This document shows, piece after piece, positions 33,021 through 42,690 of a stretch of DNA of 64,000 nucleotides; position 1 is the first letter of the stretch, and each line of letters starts with the position of its first letter. The position numbers were made by a program, and so were the translations under genes. Source of the DNA: Pseudomonas sp. MWU15-20650 (GTDB lineage Bacteria > Pseudomonadota > Gammaproteobacteria > Pseudomonadales > Pseudomonadaceae); contig NZ_JALJFG010000006.1 in the NCBI RefSeq assembly GCF_023242475.1, positions 1 through 64,000 on the forward strand. Direction: 5' to 3'. Under the pieces are notes generated by a model. That model ran no database searches, was not told the origin of the DNA, and saw nothing but the letters and a program-made list of their open reading frames with translations.

Positions 33021-35285
33021 TCAGCGAATTGGCCTGACAACAGAGGACGGCGCGGCGCGGCCCAGGGCAGGGTCCTTTGGCGTCGGCGTGTCTTTGTTGC
33101 CTTCCACACCGAACGGGTAGAGCGGGTTGCGCATCTGAATGCCCTGCATCACGCCGATGATGTCGCCCAGAGGTACCGCCGGGCTCAGCAAGTAGCCCTG
33201 GATGAAGTCACAGCCATGCTTGAGTAGGAGGTCGAATTGCGCCTGGGTTTCGACACCTTCGGTGACCACCTGCAAGTGCAGGGTGTGGGCCATGCCGAGA
33301 ATGGCCTGGACGATCTCTATATCCGCGGTGGACTTTGGGATGTCCTGGATGAAGGAACGGTCGATCTTCAGGGTGTTGAGCGGCAGGCGCTTGAGGTAGG
33401 CCAGCGACGAATAGCCGGTGCCGAAATCGTCGATTGCCAGTGATACCCCCAACGCCCGGATTTGTCGCAAAAGCGCGAGCGTGCTGCTGATATTGCCCAT
33501 CAGCGCATTTTCGGTGACTTCCAGTTCCAGGCGGTTGGCGGCAATCCCGGCAAAGCGCAGGGCGTCCTCGATCTCATCGGCCAACTCGTCACGGGCCAGG
33601 TTCAGGGCCGAGCAGTTCACGGCCATGTTCAATTCGGTGTAGCCCCGATCGGACAACAAACTCAGATCGTGGCAAGCCTGGCGTAAAACCCAGTGGTCCA
33701 ACTCGGCAATCAACCCGTTGCTCTCGGCAATGCCGATAAACCGCTCCGGGGCCAGTAGCCCGTGTTGCGGGTGCTGCCAACGCACCAGGGCTTCCAGGCG
33801 AGTGACCTTGCCCTGCTTCATGTCGAAGATGGGTTGGTAAAACAGCACCAGTTCATTGCGCGTGCGCAGGGCGGCGCGCAGTTCCTCTTCCAGTTGCAGT
33901 TCGAGGAATGCGCGGGTTTTGAGGTTGGAGCTGAAGAAGTTCAGGCTGTTGCGTCCGGCATCCTTGGATTGGTACAGCGCCAGGTCAGCGGTCTTGAGCA
34001 GTTCTTCGCAGGTCTGGCCGTCATCGGGAAACAGGCTGATGCCGATGCTGGTGGTCATCACCATGCGCCGGCCCGCCAGTTCGATGGGCTCTTTCATCTT
34101 TTGCATGATGCGTTGTGCCAAGTGCCGCGCTTCATCGCGATGGTGGATGCTGATGAGGATGCAGAACTCATCCCCGCCAAACCGCGCGACCACATCCTCA
34201 TGGCTACGTACGGAACCCTTGATATGTCCGGCCAACACCCTCAGCAGCTGGTCGCCGGCATCATGCCCAAGGCTGTCGTTGATACGTTTGAAGTGGTCGA
34301 TGTCGAGGAAGATCACCGCCATCATGCCTTGGTATCGGGTTTTTTCTGCGACTTTCTCTGCGAAGATCTGATTGAAACCCCGGCGGTTGAGCAGGTTGGT
34401 CAACGCGTCATAGTGGGCCACCTGTTGCAGCGAGGCACGCGCTTGGTCCAGTTCGCTCAGCAGCGCGTTGACCCGACGCAGGTCGCGTTCCTTGTGCTGC
34501 AGTTTCTTGTCCGCCAGGGCTGCGCTGACGCTGCTGCCAATCACCAGCAGGGTGATCACCGCGACTGAGAGGCCCAATTGAATCGGGTTGTTGTCCACGG
34601 GTAACGACAGATCAGCCCCGGCAGGTACCAGCATTTGCATGGCCGCCATGCCGGTGAAGTGCATGCTCAGGATTCCGGCGCCCAGCACCAGGCTGGCGGC
34701 GTATTTAAGCAGTTGGTGAAACACACCGGCACCGTTGCGCAGGTAGCTCGACAGCAACAGCGCCGCCAGGCTGGCACCCATGGCAATTGCGATCGACGCG
34801 ATGAACAGCTTGGACTCGAAGTACACCTGGGCCTGGGAGTGCATGGCCGACATGCCGATGTAGTGCATCAACGAGATGCCGAGTCCCATCCATACCGAGG
34901 CGAGCAGATATTGGTGGAACCGCAGGTGGGAATGACTGAGAGTCTGCATGGCGAACAGCGAAGCGATCAGGGCGATGACCAGCGAGGCGAACGTCAGGAT
35001 CAGTTCGTAATGAATGGCGATGGGGGCCTGGAAGGCCAGCATGCTGATGAAGTGGGTCGACCAGATACCACCCGCCAGGCAACCGGCCCCTATCCAGCGC
35101 CAATGACGGCGGGCGGTAGGGTCTTCTACATGGCCGACGCGCTCCGCTATGTCCAGTGTGCCGAAGCCCGCTGCGCAGGCGACCAGATAAGCCAGTAGCA
35201 CCAGAAAGGGGTTATGACTGCAGTTGAGTAGTAAGTGCCCGCTCTCTGGGAGTTCGGTAAAAAAATGCTGGCCCAGCCATTCCAT
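33021..35285 (-). CDS. MHYT-GGDEF-EAL c-di-GMP protein
   Basis: 754 residues from the ATG at 35285, which has AGGA upstream; an ATG at 35300 would add five residues. Seven membrane helices form a MHYT sensor with the three His-containing motifs (STHFISML, MHYIGMSAM, MHFTGMAAM), thought to bind copper and sense O2, CO or NO. A GGDEF domain follows with an intact RFGGDEFCIL, then an EAL domain with RLEALVRWQHP, DDFGTGYSSLAYLKRL and VTEGVETQAQ. Both cyclase and phosphodiesterase sites look complete, as in the MucR/NbdA group. It is monocistronic. Which activity dominates cannot be read from the sequence. Confidence 0.94.
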   Translation of the reverse strand: MEWLGQHFFTELPESGHLLLNCSHNPFLVLLAYLVACAAGFGTLDIAERVGHVEDPTARRHWRWIGAGCLAGGIWSTHFISMLAFQAPIAIHYELILTFASLVIALIASLFAMQTLSHSHLRFHQYLLASVWMGLGISLMHYIGMSAMHSQAQVYFESKLFIASIAIAMGASLAALLLSSYLRNGAGVFHQLLKYAASLVLGAGILSMHFTGMAAMQMLVPAGADLSLPVDNNPIQLGLSVAVITLLVIGSSVSAALADKKLQHKERDLRRVNALLSELDQARASLQQVAHYDALTNLLNRRGFNQIFAEKVAEKTRYQGMMAVIFLDIDHFKRINDSLGHDAGDQLLRVLAGHIKGSVRSHEDVVARFGGDEFCILISIHHRDEARHLAQRIMQKMKEPIELAGRRMVMTTSIGISLFPDDGQTCEELLKTADLALYQSKDAGRNSLNFFSSNLKTRAFLELQLEEELRAALRTRNELVLFYQPIFDMKQGKVTRLEALVRWQHPQHGLLAPERFIGIAESNGLIAELDHWVLRQACHDLSLLSDRGYTELNMAVNCSALNLARDELADEIEDALRFAGIAANRLELEVTENALMGNISSTLALLRQIRALGVSLAIDDFGTGYSSLAYLKRLPLNTLKIDRSFIQDIPKSTADIEIVQAILGMAHTLHLQVVTEGVETQAQFDLLLKHGCDFIQGYLLSPAVPLGDIIGVMQGIQMRNPLYPFGVEGNKDTPTPKDPALGRAAPSSVVRPIR

Positions 35286-35423
35286 AGCATGTCCTGTCAT
35301 AGCGTCACGTCACGGCCCGAGGCGATGACCTATGAGGTCGAGTATAGGAGCCTCGCAGAATCCATCATGAATAATGGCACTTTGCTTTCAATGATTTTGG
35401 CATGCCATCCATAGCGTTTGGTG

Positions 35424-35792
35424 CTAAGCGCTGATGGGCAGGTCCAGCACGAAGGGGGGCGCTTCCAGTGGCGCCAGGCCGAATGCAGCGCGGGCGGCAT
35501 CGCAGTCAACGTTCTGCACACCCTGGCTCCAGGACGAATCGAACTCGCGGCACACACTGGAGCGTTGCTCATAGATCGAGCAACTGGTGGCCTGCCCGAC
35601 TTCGCCTTCAAGGCTGCAGCAGCGTGCAGGCTTCTGGTCGGTGCCGATCATCGCCACGCGGCTGGGGTTGATCTGCACCACCAGGTCATCGGGCACCGTG
35701 CCCCCGGATGAGGCGCACTCACCCCAAAAGAAAGACACGCGAAAGTGTGAACAGCAGGCACCGCAATTCAGGCACGGACTGGCTTCGGACAT
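35424..35792 (-). CDS. YkgJ family cysteine-cluster protein
   Basis: 122 residues from the ATG at 35792 (MSEASPCLNC), with an alternative ATG at 35801; neither has a strong ribosome site. A zinc/iron-sulfur-like cluster is formed by CLNCGACCSHF, CASSG, RCCSLEGEVGQATSC, VCREF and VDC. The CxxCxxCC plus later cysteines pattern defines the YkgJ/UPF0153 family. The family is sometimes called an Fe-S oxidoreductase, but the activity is unproven. It stands alone, 138 bp downstream of the MHYT gene start region. Confidence 0.9.
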   Translation of the reverse strand: MSEASPCLNCGACCSHFRVSFFWGECASSGGTVPDDLVVQINPSRVAMIGTDQKPARCCSLEGEVGQATSCSIYEQRSSVCREFDSSWSQGVQNVDCDAARAAFGLAPLEAPPFVLDLPISA

Positions 35793-36042
35793 GGGCGTCA
35801 TCGATAAGAAAGTAGGATTTGGGTGTTACGGAAGGCTCGCCATTCTATCCGTGCCATGGCCGTTGGGAAGGGGGGGAGGAACTTATATTTTTGTAGGCGA
35901 AGTCCCGTGATTGCGGCTGAAATCATGCCCTATCAGCTTTACGAATCATTACAGACAACCAGGGCCTGCCTGACTATGTTGCAGGTACCGGGCAGGATGC
36001 ATCGGGCATCGCAGCTCTCATAACAATAAAAGAGACGGACCC

Positions 36043-37389
36043 ATGCAGAACTCGACCCAAGCGGCGAATGCCTGGCGCATTCTGTTCCTGCTGTTCCTCG
36101 CCAACCTGTTCAACTTCTTTGACCGCACCATCCCCGCGATCATCATCGAGCCGATCCGCATGGAATGGCACTTGAGCGACTTCCAGCTCGGTATCATCGG
36201 CACCGCCTTCACCATTGTCTACGCCGTTGCTGGCCTGCCGCTCGGGCGCATGGCCGATACCGGCTCCCGCAGCAAATTGATGGGCTGGGGCCTGTTCGCC
36301 TGGAGCGGGTTGACGGCGCTCAATGGCATGGTTGGCAGTTTCTGGACGTTCCTGCTGGTACGCATGGGCATCGGCATTGGGGAAGCCAGCTATGCACCGG
36401 CGGCCAACTCGCTGATTGGTGACCTGTTTCCCGCCCACCGCCGCGCCCGGGCCATGGGGATTTTCATGCTCGGCCTGCCATTGGGCCTGTTGCTGGCATT
36501 CTTCACCATCGGCGCGATGGTCAAGGCGTTCGACAGCTGGCGCGCACCATTCTTTATCGCGGCGGTGCCGGGGCTGATCCTGGCGGTGTTCATGTTCTAT
36601 ATCAAGGAACCCAAGCGTGGCGCGGCGGAAACCGTGCTCGTCTCCCAGGAGCGTGTCGATCGCCCGATCCGCCGAGTATTGGCGGTGCCGACCTTTCTGT
36701 GGCTGGTGCTGGCCGGGCTGTGCTTTAACTTTGCGACTTATGCGTGCAACTCGTTCCTGGTGCCGATGTTGCAGCGTTATTTCCTGATGCCGCTGCAGGA
36801 TGCGGCCGTTGCCACTGGGGTGATTGTCGGGTTGACTGGCCTGGTGGGCCTGACCCTGGGCGGTTGGATGGCCGACAAGATCCATCAGCGGGTCGCCAAT
36901 GGCCGATTGTTGTTTGCGGCATGCAGTTTGATTATCTCCACGATCACCACCGCGTGGGCGTTGCATGCCGGGCGTATCGAAATTGGCGTGTTTGTCGCGT
37001 TGTTCAGTGTGGGCTGGTTGTTTGCCTACAACTTCTACACCTGTGTGTACACGGCGATTCAGGACGTGGTCGAGCCACGCCTGCGGGCCACGGCAATGGC
37101 ACTGTTTTTTGCCGGGTTGTACTTGCTGGGCGGTGGCATGGGGCCGGTGGTGGTCGGCGGGCTGTCTGATCACTTTGCCCATTCGGCGATGTATGCCGAT
37201 GGCGCCTCGCAGATGACCGAGGCGTATAAAGCGGTGGGGTTGCACGACGCCATGTACCTGATTCCGGTGGCGCTGTTGTTGACCATGCTGTTTCTGTTTC
37301 AGGCCTCGCGCAGTTTTGTGCGTGATGCCAAGCGGATGAAGGAAGGGTTGAGTGCGGTTGAGGTGCCGGCGGCTGCGGCAACGGCGTGA
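36043..37389 (+). CDS. Spinster-type MFS transporter
   Basis: 448 residues, 12 membrane helices. MFS features: LANLFNFFDRTIPAIIIEPIRMEWHLSDFQLGIIGTAFTIVYAVAGLPLGRMADTGSRSKLMGWGLF (the loop 2-3 motif G-x3-D-x2-x-R-[KR]), a second half-repeat with GGWMADKI, and the EASYAPAANSLIGDLFPAHRRARAMGIF segment typical of the spinster/GudP-like branch. Substrate unknown; relatives move sphingolipids, organic acids or cationic drugs. It has its own promoter region of about 240 bp and ends at a REP palindrome. Confidence 0.88.
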   Translation: MQNSTQAANAWRILFLLFLANLFNFFDRTIPAIIIEPIRMEWHLSDFQLGIIGTAFTIVYAVAGLPLGRMADTGSRSKLMGWGLFAWSGLTALNGMVGSFWTFLLVRMGIGIGEASYAPAANSLIGDLFPAHRRARAMGIFMLGLPLGLLLAFFTIGAMVKAFDSWRAPFFIAAVPGLILAVFMFYIKEPKRGAAETVLVSQERVDRPIRRVLAVPTFLWLVLAGLCFNFATYACNSFLVPMLQRYFLMPLQDAAVATGVIVGLTGLVGLTLGGWMADKIHQRVANGRLLFAACSLIISTITTAWALHAGRIEIGVFVALFSVGWLFAYNFYTCVYTAIQDVVEPRLRATAMALFFAGLYLLGGGMGPVVVGGLSDHFAHSAMYADGASQMTEAYKAVGLHDAMYLIPVALLLTMLFLFQASRSFVRDAKRMKEGLSAVEVPAAAATA

Positions 37390-37404
37390 GACCGCGGTGA
37401 CCCT

Positions 37405-37470
37405 TTCGCGAGCAAGCCCGCTCCCACAGGAGAATGCATTCCAAAATGTGGGAGCGGGCTTGCTCGCGAA
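37405..37470. repeat. REP palindrome (perfect 24-bp arms)
   Basis: The arms 37405-37428 and 37447-37470 are exact reverse complements (TTCGCGAGCAAGCCCGCTCC... against ...GGAGCGGGCTTGCTCGCGAA). This is the canonical P. fluorescens REP. It lies between the convergent MFS and rapA genes. Confidence 0.92.
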
Positions 37471-37511
37471 GAGGCAATTACAGGCTGCGGTATTCTCATG
37501 TGAATAAAAAA

Positions 37512-37530
37512 GGCCCGCACTAAGCGGGCC
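37512..37530. terminator. rapA terminator
   Basis: GGCCCGC-ACTAA-GCGGGCC with A run before and T run after, so it works in both directions, between the convergent MFS gene and rapA. Confidence 0.9.
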
Positions 37531-37549
37531 TTTTACGTTCAGCGGATTA

Positions 37550-40396
37550 TCAACCCGCCACCAACACCCGAATCGCTTCCAATCGCAACGCCGCCTTATC
37601 GAGCATGGCCAAGCCTTGCTCGCGCTGGTTGCGCAGGGCAACCAGCTCGCTGTCACGCACGGTCGGGTTGACCGCTTGCAACGCGGTCAGGCGCGCCAGC
37701 TCTTCGTCGGTGTCTGCTGCCAGGCGGCGCTTGGCCTCGGCCACACGCTCGGCGTGGCGTGGGGTGATCTTCTCTTCACCGGCGTTGATACGCGGTGTCA
37801 ATTGATCGCGCTGGGCTTGCACGAACTTGTTGGCACTGGCCCGTGGCACACTTTCCAACTGGTCGTTCAAGGTTTCGAACGACACGCGGCTGGACAGGTC
37901 ATTGCCATTGGCATCCAGCAGGCAGCGCAGGGCAGCTGGCGGCAGGTAGCGGCCCAGTTGCAGCGAGCGTGGGGCGACCACTTCGCTGACGTAGAGCAGT
38001 TCCAGCAACACGGTACCCGGCTTGAGTGCCTTGTTCTTGATCAGCGCCACGGCGGTGTTGCCCATGGAGCCTGACAGCACCAGGTCCATGCCGCCTTGCA
38101 CCATCGGGTGTTCCCAGGTGATGAACTGCATGTCTTCGCGCGACAAAGCCTGGTTACGGTCGTAGGTGATAGTCACACCTTCGTCGTCGCCCAGAGGGAA
38201 GCTGGCGTCGAGCATTTTTTCGCTGGGCTTGAGGATCAGTGCGTTTTCCGAATGGTCTTCGCTGTCGATGCCGAAGGCGTCGAACAGGGTTTCCATGTAG
38301 ATCGGCAGGGCGAACTGGTCGTCTTGCTCAAGGATGTCTTCTACCAGTGCGTCGCCTTCACCGGCGCCGCCGGAGTTGAGTTCCAGCAAACGGTCGCGGC
38401 CGGTGTGCAGTTCCTGCTCCAGGCGTTCGCGTTCGGTGCGGGCTTCATCGATCAGGGCTTGCCACTCGCCGTCATCGGCGTTTTCCAGCAGCGGCAGCAG
38501 GCGCGGGCCGAACTGATGCTGCAAGGCGTTGCCGGTCGGGCAGGTGTTGAGGAAGGCATTCAGCGCTTCGTGGTACCACTGGAACAGGCGCTCTTGCGGG
38601 CTGGTTTCCAGGTACGGCACGTGCAGTTCGATCACATGCTTCTGGCCGATCCGGTCCAGACGGCCGATGCGCTGTTCCAGCAGGTCGGGATGGGACGGCA
38701 GGTCGAACAGCACCAGGTGGTGGGAGAACTGGAAGTTGCGACCTTCACTGCCGATTTCCGAGCAGATCAGCACCTGGGCGCCGAATTCTTCGTCGGCGAA
38801 GTAAGCCGCAGCACGGTCACGCTCGAGGATGTTCATGCCTTCGTGGAACACCGTGGCCGGGATGCCGGAGCGCACACGCAGGGCGTCTTCGAGGTCCATG
38901 GCGGTTTCGGCGTGGGCGCAGATCACCAGGACCTTGGTGCGCTTGAGCATTTTCAACTGGTCGATCAGCCACTCGACGCGCGGGTCGAAGCGCCACCAGC
39001 GGTTTTCTTCCTCGATGTCCGGCTGCGACTGGAAGCTGACTTCCGGGTAGAGCTCGGCGTGTTCGCCCAGGGGCAATTCGAGGTATTCATCCGGGTTCGG
39101 CAGCGGGTAGGCGTGCAGCTTGCGCTCCGGGAAACCTTGCACGGCGGCACGCGTGTTGCGAAACAGCACACGGCCGGTGCCATGGCGGTCGAGCAGCTCA
39201 CGTACCAAGCGCGCGCTGGCTTCAGTGTCGCCATCGTTGACGGCGGTGAGCAGCGCTTCACCTTCGTCGCCCAGGAAACCTTGAATGGTCTTGTGTGCCG
39301 TCGGCGACAGGCGGCCCTTGTCCAGCAGCTCCTGCACGGCCTCGGCCACGGGGCGATAATTCTCGCTCTCGGCACGGAAGGCTTGCAGGTCGTGGAAGCG
39401 GTTCGGGTCCAGCAGGCGCAGGCGCGCAAAATGGCTGTCCTGGCCCAGTTGTTCCGGCGTAGCGGTGAGCAACAGTACGCCCGGGATGACCTCGGCAAGC
39501 TGCTCGACCAGGCTGTATTCCGGGCTGGCTTTGTCTTCATGCCACACCAGGTGGTGGGCTTCATCGACCACCATCAGGTCCCAGCCGGCGGCGAACAGCG
39601 CGTCCTGGGCCTTTTCGTCGTCCACCAGCCATTCCAGCGCAACCAGTGCAAGCTGGGTGTCTTCGAACGGATTGGCGGCATCACTTTCGATAAAGCGCTC
39701 TTCGTCGAACAGCGCAACCTGCAGGTTGAAGCGGCGGCGCATTTCCACCAGCCACTGGTGCTGCAGGTTTTCCGGCACCAGGATCAGCACGCGGTTGGCG
39801 CGGCCCGAGAGCAGCTGGCGATGGATCACCAGGCCGGCTTCGATGGTCTTGCCCAGGCCCACTTCGTCCGCCAGCAATACCCGTGGCGCGATACGGTCAG
39901 CGACCTCACGGGCGATGTGCAGTTGGTGGGCAATCGGCTGCGCACGCACGCCACCCAGGCCCCACAGGGAGGACTGCAGTTGGCGGCTGGTGTGTTCCAG
40001 GGTGTGGTAGCGCAGCGAGAACCAGGCCAGCGGGTCGATTTGCCCGGCAAACAGACGGTCGCTGGCCAGACGGAACTGGATGAAGTTGGACAGTTGGGTT
40101 TCCGGCAGGGTGACCTGCTCGTTCTGCCCATTGAGGCCGTGGTAGACCAGCAGGCCGTCGACATCGTCGACTTCTTGCACGGTCATTTTCCAGCCTTCGA
40201 AATGGGTGATGCTGTCACCCGGCGAAAACCTCACGCGAGTGAGGGGCGCATTCCGTAGCGCATACTGGCGAGTGTCGCCAGTGGCCGGATAGAGCACGGT
40301 CAACAAGCGGCCGTCCTGTGCCAGAACGGTGCCTAACCCCAGCTCTGCTTCGCTGTCACTAATCCAGCGTTGCCCCGGTTGATACTGCTGCGCCAT
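37550..40396 (-). CDS. rapA: RNA polymerase-associated ATPase RapA
   Basis: 948 residues (E. coli 968). A SWI2/SNF2 ATPase that binds RNA polymerase and recycles it from stalled complexes. Order: two Tudor-like SH3 domains ([39 protein letters not shown]), the helicase core with Walker [24 protein letters not shown] box [13 protein letters not shown], motif [13 protein letters not shown], motif [27 protein letters not shown] then [10 protein letters not shown], and the C-terminal RapA domain ([28 protein letters not shown]). All motifs intact. Monocistronic. Confidence 0.98.
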   Translation of the reverse strand: MAQQYQPGQRWISDSEAELGLGTVLAQDGRLLTVLYPATGDTRQYALRNAPLTRVRFSPGDSITHFEGWKMTVQEVDDVDGLLVYHGLNGQNEQVTLPETQLSNFIQFRLASDRLFAGQIDPLAWFSLRYHTLEHTSRQLQSSLWGLGGVRAQPIAHQLHIAREVADRIAPRVLLADEVGLGKTIEAGLVIHRQLLSGRANRVLILVPENLQHQWLVEMRRRFNLQVALFDEERFIESDAANPFEDTQLALVALEWLVDDEKAQDALFAAGWDLMVVDEAHHLVWHEDKASPEYSLVEQLAEVIPGVLLLTATPEQLGQDSHFARLRLLDPNRFHDLQAFRAESENYRPVAEAVQELLDKGRLSPTAHKTIQGFLGDEGEALLTAVNDGDTEASARLVRELLDRHGTGRVLFRNTRAAVQGFPERKLHAYPLPNPDEYLELPLGEHAELYPEVSFQSQPDIEEENRWWRFDPRVEWLIDQLKMLKRTKVLVICAHAETAMDLEDALRVRSGIPATVFHEGMNILERDRAAAYFADEEFGAQVLICSEIGSEGRNFQFSHHLVLFDLPSHPDLLEQRIGRLDRIGQKHVIELHVPYLETSPQERLFQWYHEALNAFLNTCPTGNALQHQFGPRLLPLLENADDGEWQALIDEARTERERLEQELHTGRDRLLELNSGGAGEGDALVEDILEQDDQFALPIYMETLFDAFGIDSEDHSENALILKPSEKMLDASFPLGDDEGVTITYDRNQALSREDMQFITWEHPMVQGGMDLVLSGSMGNTAVALIKNKALKPGTVLLELLYVSEVVAPRSLQLGRYLPPAALRCLLDANGNDLSSRVSFETLNDQLESVPRASANKFVQAQRDQLTPRINAGEEKITPRHAERVAEAKRRLAADTDEELARLTALQAVNPTVRDSELVALRNQREQGLAMLDKAALRLEAIRVLVAG

Positions 40397-40613
40397 GCTG
40401 CCTGACTCCCGCCGTGAAAAAGCCGACTATTCTAACGGAACACGGCTTCCAGACCAAAAGGAATAGGTGCAGCTTCAAGCTTTAAGCTTCAAGCGGCAAG
40501 AAAAAGGGCGATATGTTTGTCAGATAGATGACGATTGGTTCACAAGTTGGCGGCTTGGCGCTCAAGTCGCTGCCCCCGCAGCCGACAGTCTGCTGAACAG
40601 GAGACTAGAAACC
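40397..40613. other. Divergent rapA / small-protein intergenic region
   Basis: 217 bp holding the rapA promoter on the minus strand and that of the small charged protein. It includes a short repeated TTCAAGCTTTAAGCTTCAAG stretch near 40474-40493, a self-complementary AAGCTT-rich patch of unknown meaning. Confidence 0.35.
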
Positions 40614-40955
40614 ATGCTGCCACCCATGTTGCCCTTGAGTGTTGTGCCGGTCACGTCGCAACTCGATCCGGCGCGCCAGAAGCCGGATATCCCACCCGTG
40701 GTGCCGGTGCAACCGGGCTCCAACGAGAGCACGATCGACCTGAACAAAGGCGATGCCGAGCAATCGACGTTGCTGCTGCGTGAAGAACAGCGCCGGCAGC
40801 AGGAGCAGCAGAAACGCCGGCGCGAAGCTGACGACGACCCCGATGCGCACCTGCCGATCCCCGGCGATGTGCTGAACGCCGACAACACCGTGCCGGTGGC
40901 GCCGTTGATCGAGGATGCGCCACGCCAGGGCTTGTGGGTAGACGTCGAAGTTTAG
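40614..40955 (+). CDS. Small conserved acidic/basic repeat protein, function unknown
   Basis: 113 residues. The ATG at 40614 has CAGGAG upstream and gives MLPPMLPLSVVPVTSQLDP; the longer frame starts in sequence with no ribosome site. Pro/Val-rich N-terminus (PDIPPVVPVQPGSNES), then a highly charged coiled-coil-like helix (LLLREEQRRQQEQQKRRREADDD), and a Pro-rich C-terminus (LNADNTVPVAPLIEDAPRQGLWVDVEV). It has no membrane segment. It is conserved among pseudomonads from my recollection, but I know no assay of it. Its stop overlaps the convergent class V aminotransferase by four bases. Confidence 0.7.
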   Translation: MLPPMLPLSVVPVTSQLDPARQKPDIPPVVPVQPGSNESTIDLNKGDAEQSTLLLREEQRRQQEQQKRRREADDDPDAHLPIPGDVLNADNTVPVAPLIEDAPRQGLWVDVEV

Positions 40956-42133
40956 TCGCGCAGCGCTTCCAGGGCTGCCATCAGTAACTCGATATCGCGA
41001 TCATTGTTGAGGGGGCTGACGGAAATTCGCGCAATACTGGCCAGCCCGCGCGCCTGCATATCCAGTGGCGTGTAGGCGATGCCGTTGGCGCCGATGTTGA
41101 TGTGCTTGAGCCCCAGGCGTCGCTTGAGTTCAAACCCATCCCAGCCCGCCAGGTTGAAGGCGATCAATCCGGATTGGGCGCTACCTAAGTCATGCAGGGA
41201 AACCCCGGGCATCTGGCGCAGCGCAGCGCGAATTCGCGCACTGGTCTGCGCAACCCTTTCCCATACGCGCCCTATCCCCAGTCGGTTCATCTCTTGTAGC
41301 GCATTACCCAACCCGGCCAATAAGGCGAGGGAGGCTTCGCTGGTTTCGAAGCGCCGTGAGTCGTCGCGCAAATCAAAGCCCTCGCTCGTCCAGGGGGCTG
41401 AAAGCACGTCGCGCTGGGCGGGGTTCAGGTGCTGGAGAAACGCCGGTCGCACATACAAGAGGGCTGTACCCCGTGGCCCTCGCAGGTGTTTGCGGCCAGC
41501 CGACTTGAGCACATCGCACTGTAACGCTTGCACATCCACCGGCACCTGGCCGACGGCTTGGCCGGCGTCAATGAAGTAGGGGATGGCGTGACGCCGGGCC
41601 ACGACGCCGATGGCCTGGGCGGGGTTGATCAGGCCACCGTTGGCGGGGAGCCAGGTGAGGCCGATCAGCTTCACGTTTGCATCGAGCATCGATTCCAGCG
41701 CCGCCGGGCAGACGGCACCGGTTTCATCGCAGGGGATGACGTCCACCCGCGCCCCCGCCTGCTCGGCCAGTGCCATGCTCGCCAGGTTGCCGCCCCATTC
41801 CTGCCGCCCCACCAGGATTCGATCGCCCGGCTTCCAAGGGCCCAGTGCCTGGAATGCCAGGTTCCAGGCGGTCGAGCCGCTGCTGGTAAAGGCGATTGAC
41901 GAGGCCGGTGCATTGAGCAGTTGCCCGGCCGCGCGACGGGCTTTCTCCACCAGCACGGCACCGTGCTCGCTGGCCTCCATCGGGCCGTCGCGGGCTTCGC
42001 GTTGCAACTGGTCGATGATGGCGTCGAGGGTCGCCTGGCTGGGCAAGGACGCCCCGGCGTGGTTGAAGTGCACGATGCCCGACTGGCAACCGGGTGTGGC
42101 GTCCCGCAGGTGTTGAACCTCGAACGGGCTCAC
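40952..42133 (-). CDS. Class V aminotransferase / cysteine desulfurase-like PLP enzyme
   Basis: 393 residues, fold-type I PLP. The Schiff-base lysine is K215 in LKSAGRKHLRGPRGTALLYV; D189 in YFIDAGQAVGQ binds the pyridine N; the cofactor phosphate site is around TSSGSTAWNLAF. It belongs to the NifS/isopenicillin-N-epimerase/kynureninase branch; no catalytic Cys loop of IscS/SufS is seen, so lyase or epimerase chemistry is more likely than desulfurase. It overlaps the upstream RidA-like gene by four bases (ATGA), so the two probably act in one pathway: the RidA protein would clear the enamine/imine this PLP enzyme makes. Confidence 0.85.
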   Translation of the reverse strand: MSPFEVQHLRDATPGCQSGIVHFNHAGASLPSQATLDAIIDQLQREARDGPMEASEHGAVLVEKARRAAGQLLNAPASSIAFTSSGSTAWNLAFQALGPWKPGDRILVGRQEWGGNLASMALAEQAGARVDVIPCDETGAVCPAALESMLDANVKLIGLTWLPANGGLINPAQAIGVVARRHAIPYFIDAGQAVGQVPVDVQALQCDVLKSAGRKHLRGPRGTALLYVRPAFLQHLNPAQRDVLSAPWTSEGFDLRDDSRRFETSEASLALLAGLGNALQEMNRLGIGRVWERVAQTSARIRAALRQMPGVSLHDLGSAQSGLIAFNLAGWDGFELKRRLGLKHINIGANGIAYTPLDMQARGLASIARISVSPLNNDRDIELLMAALEALRD

Positions 42134-42600
42134 GGCTGCAACTCGAAAATCGCGTCCACCTCCACGGCGACGCCGGCTGGCAGGCTGGAAACGCCCACGG
42201 CGGTACGCACATGCCGGCCCTTGTCGCCGAGGGCGTTGACCAGCAGGTTCGACGCCCCATTGGCGACCACGCTCTGGCGTTGGAAGTCTGCGCTGCTGGC
42301 GATGAATACACCCAGGCGTAAAGTGCGCACCACACGCGACAGGTCATCCCCAACGGCATCGCTTAACTGCCCGAGCAGGCCCAGTGCCGCCAGCTCCGCC
42401 GCCTGGGCACCTTCTTCATCGCTGAGGGATTCGCCCAGGCGGCCTATGTAGGCAGGTTTGCCATCGACCATAGGAATTTGCCCAGAGATGAACAGCTGGT
42501 TCCGGCTGATGACATGGTTGATGTAGTTGGCCGCTGGCTGGCTGGGGATGGGCAGCGTCAGGCCGAGGGTGTGCAGGCGCTGGTGGATGGAGTCGTTCAT
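42130..42600 (-). CDS. RidA/YjgF family protein
   Basis: 156 residues from the ATG at 42600 (AAGAGG upstream). YjgF fold with ISRNQLFISGQIPMVDGKPAYIGRLG, then AAELAALGLLGQLSDAVGDDLSRVVRTLRLGVFI and GVSSLPAGVAVEVDAIFELQP. The canonical RidA arginine that binds the carboxylate (in the segment RxAVGV/SSLP) appears as VRTAVGVSSLP. About 25 residues longer than RidA at the N-terminus, matching the YjgH/Rid6-7-like subgroups. Cotranscribed with the class V PLP enzyme downstream; the LysR gene upstream lies on the same strand. Confidence 0.9.
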   Translation of the reverse strand: MNDSIHQRLHTLGLTLPIPSQPAANYINHVISRNQLFISGQIPMVDGKPAYIGRLGESLSDEEGAQAAELAALGLLGQLSDAVGDDLSRVVRTLRLGVFIASSADFQRQSVVANGASNLLVNALGDKGRHVRTAVGVSSLPAGVAVEVDAIFELQP

Positions 42601-42690
42601 GTTGAAGCCTCTTGGGTCAGGAGGTTTCAGCATGTGGGTTGCATCGAGGGTCGACAAACGGATAGATCTCACTCGACGTATCGATAAAAC

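Noticed and set aside
35974..37656. Minus-strand 560-residue ORF
   Set aside because: Antisense of the spinster MFS transporter, extremely Gln/His/Arg-rich with no ribosome site.
38096..40258. Plus-strand 720-residue ORF
   Set aside because: Exact antisense of rapA; residue pattern is low-complexity and lacks any domain, while rapA has all helicase motifs.
40614..40955. Aspartate-semialdehyde dehydrogenase
   Set aside because: This name is, from memory, attached to similar small proteins, but the 113-residue sequence has no dehydrogenase fold or catalytic Cys.
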